NCBI GenBank assembly: GCA_012269805.1
Contig: JAAXJP010000659.1
Coordinates: 1-8,896 of the forward strand
DNA from: Rubrivirga sp.
GTDB taxonomy: Bacteria > Bacteroidota > Rhodothermia > Rhodothermales > Rubricoccaceae
Reading direction: 5' to 3'
Length of the DNA stretch: 8,896 bases
The position numbers and the translations under genes are program-made. Below the pieces are notes generated by a model, which searched no databases, had not been told where the DNA came from, and saw only the letters and a program-made list of their open reading frames with translations. Below are positions 1 through 5,220 of this stretch, piece by piece (positions within the stretch are counted from its first letter, which is position 1; the number at the start of each line of letters is the position of its first letter).

Positions 1-1
1 C

Positions 2-844
2 CTGCTCCTGGGCCTGCCCGGCGCCCGCCTCGCGTGCGGCGGCGACGCCGAGCCCGGCCCCACCGACGCGTCCGCCAGCGCCCCCACGGCCGTCCCGACC
101 TCGACGGCGTCCGACGCGCCCGCCGACCCCGAGCCCGACTCGACCGAGGCCTTCGTGCTGCCGACCCTCACGCCCGCGACGATGGACTACGAGACGCCCA
201 TCCCCGTCCAGAGCCTCCGCGATGTCGTCGCCGCGCCCTATGGGAAGACGGTCACGGTCTACGGCTACGTCCAGGACGCGCCGTCGAGGGCGAATGGCAA
301 AGTCCAGATCGGGCAGACCGTCGCGCTGGCGGCCGAGCCCGGTCAGGGCGACCGCGAGGCGGGGCTCGTCACCTGCCGGCTGGCGGAGCGCCCCGAGGAG
401 AACCGAGTCGAGCCGGACGCGGTCCTCGTGCTCCGCGGGGAGGTGAGTGCGCCCAACAGCGGCAAGATGCGACTCCGCGACGGCTGCGAGATCGTGAGCG
501 TGGGACAGGCGGCACCGGACGGGGCGATCTCGGCGCAGGACCTCCACGGCGCCATGTTCGGGTGGGTCGGCACCGGCGTCTCCGTCGTCGGCCGCTACAA
601 CGGGACGACCACCTCGCAGCTCCCGAGCGGGGAGAAGGTGACGGTCGGGCTCGCGCCTCCGGGCGACGAGCGCGGACCGCAGGCCGTCGTCTGCGTGATG
701 GCCGAGGAGGCGCCCGAGATCGCGTCGGAGGACCGGGGCCGCGTGGTCCTGACCGGGATCGTGACCGAGGAGTGGAAGCTCTCCTTCCGCTCGGTGGACC
801 GGAGCGTGATCGAACTGGCCGACTGTCACTTCGCCGGCAGCTAA
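2..844 (+). CDS. Probable lipoprotein with two OB-fold (tRNA_anti-like) repeats, 5' partial
   Basis: The frame is open from the window edge to a TAA at 842, giving 280 visible residues; the true start lies upstream. The first visible residues are hydrophobic (LLLGLPGARLAC) and look like the end of a lipoprotein signal with Cys 12 as the lipidated residue, although the Arg at -3 is not ideal for a lipobox. Residues 13-60 form a Ser/Thr/Pro/Ala/Asp/Glu-rich linker. Two similar beta-rich units follow, at about 71-168 and 178-278. Each begins with a V-x-V-x-G strand, has a Cys in a middle strand (125, 231) and ends in a strand plus Cys (162 in RDGCEIV, 275 in LADCHF). This matches the tRNA_anti-like OB-fold pattern found in exported bacterial proteins, so one disulfide per unit is plausible. 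An in-frame GTG at 155 would drop the signal and linker and is unlikely to be the start. The ligand is unknown. The next gene starts 6 bases after the stop. Confidence 0.72.
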   Translation: MLLGLPGARLACGGDAEPGPTDASASAPTAVPTSTASDAPADPEPDSTEAFVLPTLTPATMDYETPIPVQSLRDVVAAPYGKTVTVYGYVQDAPSRANGKVQIGQTVALAAEPGQGDREAGLVTCRLAERPEENRVEPDAVLVLRGEVSAPNSGKMRLRDGCEIVSVGQAAPDGAISAQDLHGAMFGWVGTGVSVVGRYNGTTTSQLPSGEKVTVGLAPPGDERGPQAVVCVMAEEAPEIASEDRGRVVLTGIVTEEWKLSFRSVDRSVIELADCHFAGS

Positions 845-850
845 CCGCCG

Positions 851-1420
851 GTGCGCACCATGGGTCTCGTCCTCCTCGGCCTCGTCGCGCTCAGCGCCCT
901 GGGCGCGGCGGGCTGGTGGGGCGTCCACGAGTACTACGCGTGGGAGCGGCGGCAGCGGGCCGCGGAGCTCTACGGGCCGGACGCCCCGCCGCGCCCGCCC
1001 CCCGACACGACGTTCGTGGTCTCACTCCCGGAGCTCGGCCCCACCTCGGGCGTCGTGTCGGAGCTGCCGCGCGGGCGCGGCCGGGTCCAGGGCAGCCGGC
1101 GGCGAGGGCGGGTGCGGACCGGGTTCTCGCAGAGCGTCGGTGCCGAGGGGACCATCCGGTGGATCCGCGGGCGCCACTCGGTCTCGTTCGACACGGACGC
1201 CGGGCTGACGGTCACGGCCACGGCGTCGGTCGAGCGCGGGCGGTTCCGGGTGTACCTCCGCGACCCGGACTCGGCGGGGTACCGCTGGGCCGAGGCCCGG
1301 CCGGGCGAGCCGCTCCGCCTCAGCGGCCGGCTCATCAGCGGGCTCAAGAGCTACTTCATCTACGTCGAGGCCGTCGGCTACGGGCGCGCGGAGGGCGTCC
1401 GGTGGACCGTGACGATCTGA
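851..1420 (+). CDS. Membrane-anchored protein of unknown function, Arg-rich, beta-rich C-terminus
   Basis: This gene encodes 189 residues if the GTG at 851 is used; an in-frame ATG at 860 gives 186 and is equally credible because the hydrophobic segment begins right after it. Residues 5-26 form one membrane-spanning segment or an uncleaved signal anchor (LVLLGLVALSALGAAGWW). It is followed by a charged Trp/Tyr/Arg stretch and a Pro-rich linker at 44-52. Residues 74-90 carry eight arginines interspersed with Gly (ELPRGRGRVQGSRRRGRVRT). Residues 95-189 alternate hydrophobic and polar residues like a beta-sandwich, with VSFDTDAGLTVTATASVERG and a C-terminal YFIYVEAVGYGRAEGVRW. I do not recognise the family. 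Most of the protein should lie outside the inner membrane. The 6-base gap to the preceding OB-fold gene suggests co-transcription and perhaps a joint role, which is inference. Confidence 0.68.
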   Translation: MRTMGLVLLGLVALSALGAAGWWGVHEYYAWERRQRAAELYGPDAPPRPPPDTTFVVSLPELGPTSGVVSELPRGRGRVQGSRRRGRVRTGFSQSVGAEGTIRWIRGRHSVSFDTDAGLTVTATASVERGRFRVYLRDPDSAGYRWAEARPGEPLRLSGRLISGLKSYFIYVEAVGYGRAEGVRWTVTI

Positions 1421-1500
1421 CCGGGAAAAAAATCTGGCGGGCGTGGCGGGATCGGCGGGGGGAATCCGCATGGGGGAAGGGAGCCCACCCCTCGCCCTCC
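1421..1500 (+). other. 80-base gap ahead of the six-cysteine gene; no clear promoter
   Basis: The gap contains an A7 run at 1426-1432, unusual in such GC-rich DNA, followed by G-rich sequence. I see no TTG/TAnnTTTG promoter pair. The purine run GGGGGAAGGGAG (1472-1483) lies about 18 bases before the ATG, too far for a normal ribosome-binding site. The A run could be an upstream promoter element, but nothing confirms it. Confidence 0.3.
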
Positions 1501-2034
1501 ATGATCGCCCTCCGTATCGCGCCGCTGGCGCTGCTCCTCATCGCCCCGCTCGCCGTGGCCCAGTCCCCCGTGTTCGAGGTCCGCGATGCCTCGGGGGCCA
1601 CGCTCCACTTCGCCGTCAACGACGACGGGACCGTGACCTGCACCGACTGCATCTCGCCCGACGATATCCGGGGTGGTCTCTTCAATGGAATGACGCGGGA
1701 CCGACTCTATTTGCGCAGCGTAGCTCGTTCGATATCATCGAGTGGCGCCATTCTGACCGCCGTGGCGAGATGTGACTCTGTGGATCAGGTCCCTGTCACA
1801 GGGTCGTGTTTCATGCAGGGCAGCCAGGAGGGCATGCCGTTGTCGTGGTCGCCTCTGGACTGGGAAGAGCCCACATTCCCAGCTGGATACAGCTGTACGT
1901 ACCAGAGTCGGACTGAGAGCACGGTCACGTTCCAGGCGCGGATCTGGTGCCTCGACGTGACGCCCGAGGCGGCCACCCGCACGGCCGGCGACGGCCCGCT
2001 CGACCTCGGCGCCTCGCGCACCGGAGACCTCTAG
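1501..2034 (+). CDS. Small secreted six-cysteine protein, function unknown
   Basis: This gene encodes 177 residues from an ATG that directly precedes a clear signal peptide (hydrophobic 6-19, cleavage expected after AVA-20). The frame is open far upstream, but this ATG is the only start giving a secretion signal. The mature protein opens with VFEVRDASGATLHFAVNDDG and a CxxC-D-I motif (CTDCISPDDI, Cys 47 and 50). Residues 83-153 hold four more cysteines (91, 103, 132, 150) in the order A-R-C, G-S-C, Y-S-C, W-C-L. I recall this layout from small secreted or phage-tail-associated modules (a CxxCI..DI motif, then A.C..G..V.GsC...W/Y.C...a..Cl), so disulfides are likely, but I cannot name a family. 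The part encoded by roughly 1680-1925 is AT-richer (about 58% GC by count) and uses codons rare in the neighbours (ATA, AGA, TCA, GTA, TTG, ACA). The next gene starts 13 bases later. Confidence 0.72.
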   Translation: MIALRIAPLALLLIAPLAVAQSPVFEVRDASGATLHFAVNDDGTVTCTDCISPDDIRGGLFNGMTRDRLYLRSVARSISSSGAILTAVARCDSVDQVPVTGSCFMQGSQEGMPLSWSPLDWEEPTFPAGYSCTYQSRTESTVTFQARIWCLDVTPEAATRTAGDGPLDLGASRTGDL

Positions 2035-2047
2035 GCCCGCGACCGTC

Positions 2048-3904
2048 ATGCGACACATCGCCCTGCTCCTCGTCTTCTCGGCCGTCCCGGCCCTCGCTCA
2101 AGCCGACGTGGCGGTATCCGGCACCGTCGTCCTCGACGGGTCCCGGGTCGTTGTGACCGGCGATCTGGTCGTGGAGAGCGGCGGGACGCTCGACGCGGCC
2201 TCCGGCGGCCTCACCTTCGGCGGCGGCGCCGTTAGCCAGCAGTTCTTCGACCGCGACGGGGACGGCCAGCCGTTCCCCGTGCGCGACTTCGCCATCGACA
2301 AGCCCTCGGGCGAGGTCCTCGTCTCGGTCCGTCCCCAGATCACGGGCGTGCTCGGGCTGACCGGCGGGACGCTCCACTTCGAGGAGGGACCGGCGACGCT
2401 GGCGGCCGTGGTCGAGTCCGGCGAGGTCGTGAGCCTCGGCGCCATCGACGGGTCCGGCGCCACGCTCGGCAACGACCTGCTCGTGTACGAGCGGCCGTAC
2501 GTCGACGGCGAGGGCTGGCGGATGATCGCGAGCCCGTTCGCGGGCGTCCCGTTCACGAGCCTCAACGACGACTTCCACACGCAGGGCGCGGCGGGCGCGG
2601 ACTACGTGGACGGCGACCCGATCCTCTACGCCTGGGACCCGGCCGCGCCCCCCGACGCTCGCTACGAGCCCGTCTCCGACTACACCGAGGCGTTTCCGGC
2701 GGGCGTCGGGTTCTTCTTCTTCGCCTTCGACACCGAGGCGGACGGGGAGACGCCGGTCCTCCCGGGCGTGTGGGACGTCGAGGGCGAGGAGAACGCGCCG
2801 CCCGAGGTGGCCCTGCGCTACGACGGGGAGGGGGGAGAGGCGAGCTTCAACCTGCTCGGCAACCCGTTCGCGGCGCCGCTCGACTGGCGCGCGGTCCAGG
2901 CCGCCGGGGCGTTCCAGACCACCTACGCCGTGTGGGACCCCGCGACCAACGGCGGCGCCGGCAACTACGCCTACTACTCGCTCCCGGGGACGGCGACCGG
3001 CCGCGCGGGCCGGTACATCCCCGCGTTCCAGGCCTTTTGGGCGGAGGCCACGGACGCGTCGCCCGGCGAGCTCGCCTTCGACCGGTCGTGGAAGGCGATC
3101 GAGGAGAGCCCGGTGTTCGTCGGGCGGCGGGCGCCGACGGCCGAGCTCCGGCTCCACGTCGAGGGCGAGGGGCTCGAGGCCACGGACCCCGTCGCCGTCT
3201 TCCTCGACGGCGGGGCCAAGGGCGCCGACCGCTACGACGCGACGTGGCTCGTCCCGCTCTCGCCCGAGCACGTCGCCGCCAGGTTCGTCCGCCCCGACGG
3301 CGCCCCGCTCGTGTTCGAGGGCCGCCCCGCCGACGCCGACGGCCAGTCGCTCGCGCTCGACGTCGCGGCGACGCGCTCCGGCACCTACACGATCTCCTGG
3401 CCCGCCCTCGACGCCGCGCCCTCAACGCCGCTGGCGCTCGTGGACCGGGAGACGGGCCAGACGATCGACCTCCGTGCGTCCGATTCCTACACGTTCACCC
3501 TGTCCGGGACCGGGGTGGCCGGCCGTCGTCGGACCGCGTTGCCGGCCCTGTCCGCCTCCACCGCGGCGCTCGCGTCCGAGCCTCGGTTCGTCGTCCGCCT
3601 CGGCGCGTCGGTCGAGGCCGAGACGGGGGCGCCGATCGCGGGCGACCTCGTCCTGCGCCCGCCGGCGCCGAACCCGGCGCGTGGGTTCGTCCGGCTCGCG
3701 TACCGGACGCCGCAGGCAGGCCCCGTTCGCCTCGACGTGGTCGACGTGCTGGGTCGCCTCGTGGCGGTGGTCGAGGACGGCGAGCGCGCGGCGGGCAACC
3801 ACGCCGTGACCTTCGACGCGTCGCGGGTGCCGGCCGGCGTGTACGTCCTCCGCCTCCGCGTCGGAGGCGTGACGCGGACGCAACCGATCACTGTCGTCCG
3901 CTAA
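2048..3904 (+). CDS. Secreted T9SS cargo protein with type A sorting domain
   Basis: This gene encodes 618 residues. The signal peptide is residues 1-19 (MRHIALLLVFSAVPALAQA, cleavage after ALA-18 or AQA-19). Residues 20-60 are short Val/Gly/Ser/Thr strands (VVVTGDLVVESGGTLDA) like a beta-helix or adhesin-type rung. Two related segments follow, each with a S/N-P-F core: GWRMIASPFAG near 157-166 and ASFNLLGNPFAAPLDW near 265-280. Both run on to a YxxWDPA motif (194-199 and 293-299), suggesting an internal duplication. Residues 360-530 look like further beta-sandwich domains. The C-terminal 81 residues, from PPAPNPARG (538), match the T9SS type A sorting domain: PNP start, V-x-D-V-L-G-R-L-V core, and G-x-y-x-l-R-L ending. 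It should pass the outer membrane through T9SS, be cleaved there, and be released or attached to the surface. No catalytic motif is recognised. The next gene begins 4 bases after the stop. Confidence 0.87.
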   Translation: MRHIALLLVFSAVPALAQADVAVSGTVVLDGSRVVVTGDLVVESGGTLDAASGGLTFGGGAVSQQFFDRDGDGQPFPVRDFAIDKPSGEVLVSVRPQITGVLGLTGGTLHFEEGPATLAAVVESGEVVSLGAIDGSGATLGNDLLVYERPYVDGEGWRMIASPFAGVPFTSLNDDFHTQGAAGADYVDGDPILYAWDPAAPPDARYEPVSDYTEAFPAGVGFFFFAFDTEADGETPVLPGVWDVEGEENAPPEVALRYDGEGGEASFNLLGNPFAAPLDWRAVQAAGAFQTTYAVWDPATNGGAGNYAYYSLPGTATGRAGRYIPAFQAFWAEATDASPGELAFDRSWKAIEESPVFVGRRAPTAELRLHVEGEGLEATDPVAVFLDGGAKGADRYDATWLVPLSPEHVAARFVRPDGAPLVFEGRPADADGQSLALDVAATRSGTYTISWPALDAAPSTPLALVDRETGQTIDLRASDSYTFTLSGTGVAGRRRTALPALSASTAALASEPRFVVRLGASVEAETGAPIAGDLVLRPPAPNPARGFVRLAYRTPQAGPVRLDVVDVLGRLVAVVEDGERAAGNHAVTFDASRVPAGVYVLRLRVGGVTRTQPITVVR

Positions 3905-3908
3905 CCCC

Positions 3909-4178
3909 ATGCGCCCCCGCTTCATCGTCCTGCTCGTCGCCCTGGGGCTGTCGCCGGTCGCGGCCCAGTCGGTTCCGAGCTGGGCCGCCCCGTCGCCGCC
4001 GGCGCCCCCGGCGACGCCGAGCCAGTACCCGGGGGGGACCCCGCCGCCGTCGGGCCCGCCGGCGCCCCCGGGCACGCCCACGCAGTACCCCGCGACGGTG
4101 CCGATCGACGGTGGGCTCGGCTTGCTGGCCGTGGCGGGCGGAGCGTACGCGGTCTCGAAGCTCCGTCGGAGAGGGTAG
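3909..4178 (+). CDS. Small Pro-rich exported protein with PID-CTERM-like sorting tail
   Basis: This gene encodes 89 residues. Residues 1-19 are a signal peptide (FIVLLVALGLSPVAA, cleavage before Gln 20). Residues 23-65 are rich in Pro, Ala, Thr and Ser and contain a 12-residue near-repeat, PPAPPATPSQYP (30-41) and PPAPPGTPTQYP (50-61). The end is tripartite: a PIDGG motif (65-69), a short hydrophobic helix (70-82) and a basic tail KLRRRG. This closely matches the PID-CTERM type of C-terminal sorting signal known from small Bacteroidota proteins, whose processing machinery is not settled as far as I know. It starts 4 bases after the T9SS cargo gene, so the two are almost certainly co-transcribed. 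The mature product after removal of both ends would be only about 45 residues of mostly Pro-rich sequence. The function is unknown; a surface spacer or cell-wall-associated peptide is a guess. Confidence 0.75.
   Translation: MRPRFIVLLVALGLSPVAAQSVPSWAAPSPPAPPATPSQYPGGTPPPSGPPAPPGTPTQYPATVPIDGGLGLLAVAGGAYAVSKLRRRG
3996..4091 (+). repeat. Two-copy 36-base in-frame repeat in the Pro-rich gene
   Basis: Two 36-base units at 3996-4031 and 4056-4091 encode PPAPPATPSQYP and PPAPPGTPTQYP. They are separated by 24 bases encoding GGTPPPSG. The copies differ at only a few bases, consistent with a local duplication inside the gene, and copy number may vary between strains. Confidence 0.7.
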
Positions 4179-4232
4179 GCACGGCGGCGAGGGTTTCGCA
4201 GGACCTCACGCGACGCCGCCTCGGCGCCGGGC

Positions 4233-4244
4233 TACCTTCCGGGC
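4233..4244 (+). promoter_or_regulatory. Possible Bacteroidota-type -7 box abutting uppS start
   Basis: TACCTTCC (4233-4240) agrees at four of six fixed positions with the Bacteroidota -7 consensus TAnnTTTG, and the ATG of uppS comes four bases later. If used, transcription would begin at or almost at the ATG, giving a leaderless mRNA. I find no TTG (-33) element at the expected 19-20 base spacing, so this is a weak call. Confidence 0.22.
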
Positions 4245-5045
4245 ATGTCGTCCGAGACCCTCGACCAGCCCGTCCAGCTTTCAGGCGCCGAGCAGTCGGC
4301 GGCGGACAAGCAGGCCCAGGCCGCCCTCAAAGCGCGCGGGCCGATCCCGGCGCACGTCGCCTGCATCATGGACGGGAACGGGCGGTGGGCCAAGTCGCGC
4401 GGGAAGACGCGCGTGACGGGCCACCACGAGGGCGTCGTCTCGGTCCGCGACGTGACCGAGGCCGCCGCGCAGCTCGGCGTCGAGCACCTCACGCTCTACA
4501 CGTTCTCGACCGAGAACTGGCACCGCCCGAAGGCCGAGGTCACGGCCCTCATGGAGCTCCTCGTGCGGACGCTCCGCCGTGAGGCCGAGAAGCTCCACCG
4601 GAACGGGATCCGGCTCCACGCCATCGGCGACCTCGGGCGGCTGCCGGCCCGGGGCCAGCGCGAGCTCCAGGAGGCGTTCGACCTCACGGCCGGCAACACG
4701 CGGATGACGCTGACGCTCGCGCTCAGCTACGGCTCGCGGTGGGAGATCACCGAGGCCGTCCGCCAGATCGCCGAGGCGGCCCGGGCCGGCACCCTCGACC
4801 CGGCCGACATCACGGAGCAGACGGTCTCGGACGCGCTCCTCACGCGGGGCCTCCCGGACCCCGACCTCCTCGTCCGCACGGCCGGGGAGATGCGGCTGAG
4901 CAACTTCCTCCTCTGGCAGGTCGCGTACACGGAGCTCTACGTGACGGAGAAGTTCTGGCCCGACTTCCGGCGCGAGGCGCTCTACGACGCCGTCCGGAGT
5001 TACCAGGACCGCGACCGCCGCTTCGGCCGCGTCGAGGACGGGTAG
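4245..5045 (+). CDS. uppS: Undecaprenyl diphosphate synthase (cis-prenyltransferase)
   Basis: This 266-residue enzyme condenses farnesyl diphosphate with isopentenyl diphosphate units in Z-configuration to make undecaprenyl diphosphate, the lipid carrier for peptidoglycan and surface polysaccharides; it acts at the cytoplasmic face of the membrane. The family motifs are all present: MDGNGRWA (42-49) with catalytic Asp 43; GHHEG with His 60; FSTENWHRP (87-95) with Asn 91, Trp 92 and Arg 94; SYGSRWEI (161-168); and RTAGEMRLSNFLLWQ (211-225), then Glu 230, carrying the diphosphate-binding Arg 211, Arg 217 and Ser 219. The first 30 or so residues are a polar, Ala/Gln-rich extension not needed for the fold. 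The length is otherwise usual for the family. The chosen ATG is the most upstream one in frame and lies 66 bases after the preceding stop. It sits next to bamA and skp genes, a common order in Bacteroidota. Confidence 0.96.
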   Translation: MSSETLDQPVQLSGAEQSAADKQAQAALKARGPIPAHVACIMDGNGRWAKSRGKTRVTGHHEGVVSVRDVTEAAAQLGVEHLTLYTFSTENWHRPKAEVTALMELLVRTLRREAEKLHRNGIRLHAIGDLGRLPARGQRELQEAFDLTAGNTRMTLTLALSYGSRWEITEAVRQIAEAARAGTLDPADITEQTVSDALLTRGLPDPDLLVRTAGEMRLSNFLLWQVAYTELYVTEKFWPDFRREALYDAVRSYQDRDRRFGRVEDG

Positions 5046-5050
5046 GGGGG

Positions 5051-5075
5051 AAGCCGGTCCCCCGCGGGCCGGCTT
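5051..5075 (+). terminator. 10-bp hairpin just after uppS, no T run
   Basis: AAGCCGG (5051-5057) pairs with CCGGCTT (5069-5075). The stem extends inward by T-G, C-G and C-G pairs, giving about 10 base pairs around a 5-base loop (5061-5065). It begins 6 bases after the uppS stop codon. There is no following T run, so it may act as an mRNA 3' stabiliser or a weak terminator rather than a classic intrinsic terminator. Confidence 0.4.
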
Positions 5076-5101
5076 GCAATAAGCCGTCGGGGGTGCCGTT
5101 C

Positions 5102-5131
5102 GGGACCCACGCGGTGAGTCCCCCCGGTTTT
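5102..5131 (+). terminator. Second hairpin with TTTT, possible intrinsic terminator
   Basis: GGGAC (5102-5106) pairs with GTCCC (5118-5122), and CAC (5108-5110) pairs with GTG (5114-5116) across one C/A mismatch, closing on a 3-base GCG loop. Five bases and then TTTT (5128-5131) follow. The short T run and the gap before it make this a modest terminator candidate for uppS readthrough. Confidence 0.35.
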
Positions 5132-5179
5132 CGCCGTCTCTGCGCCCGTCCCCGTCGGGCGCGTCCGTACCCTCGACGC

Positions 5180-5187
5180 TCCGTTTG
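5180..5187 (+). promoter_or_regulatory. Weak -7-like box upstream of bamA
   Basis: TCCGTTTG matches five of six fixed positions of TAnnTTTG and ends 33 bases before the bamA ATG. No TTG element lies at the right spacing upstream. It is listed because it is the best promoter candidate downstream of the hairpins. Confidence 0.18.
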
Positions 5188-5220
5188 GCCCCCCGGCCCG
5201 CTCTCGCCGCCGCGCTCCGC

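Larger units (their letters stand above)
5046..5220 (+). promoter_or_regulatory. 175-base non-coding leader between uppS and bamA
   Basis: This is the longest non-coding stretch in the window. It contains a strong hairpin directly after the uppS stop (5051-5075), a third complementary arm (5081-5086), a second hairpin with a short T run (5102-5131), and a weak promoter-like sequence (5180-5187). Together these suggest that uppS transcripts end here and that bamA-skp-skp has its own start, but no single element is conclusive. No small ORF or structured RNA family was recognised. Confidence 0.4.

Noticed and set aside
1394..1432. Possible terminator before the A7 run
   Set aside because: TCCGGT can pair with ACCGGG over a 16-base loop, but it is followed by A residues instead of T residues, and the minus-strand T run lies on the wrong side of the stem.
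34..1500. In-frame upstream extension of the six-cysteine gene
   Set aside because: It is an Arg/Pro/Gly-rich translation overlapping two better genes in another frame; only the part from the ATG at 1501 has a signal peptide and domain-like sequence.
1925..3271. Long open frame on the minus strand (448 codons)
   Set aside because: It lies opposite the T9SS cargo gene, has low-complexity Arg/Val/Gly/Glu-rich translation with no domain, and arises because stops are rare in very GC-rich antisense frames.
2770..4416. 548-codon + strand frame overlapping the T9SS gene, the Pro-rich gene and the uppS start
   Set aside because: Its Arg/Pro-rich translation has no recognisable domain and overlaps three supported genes, so it is a frame shadow.
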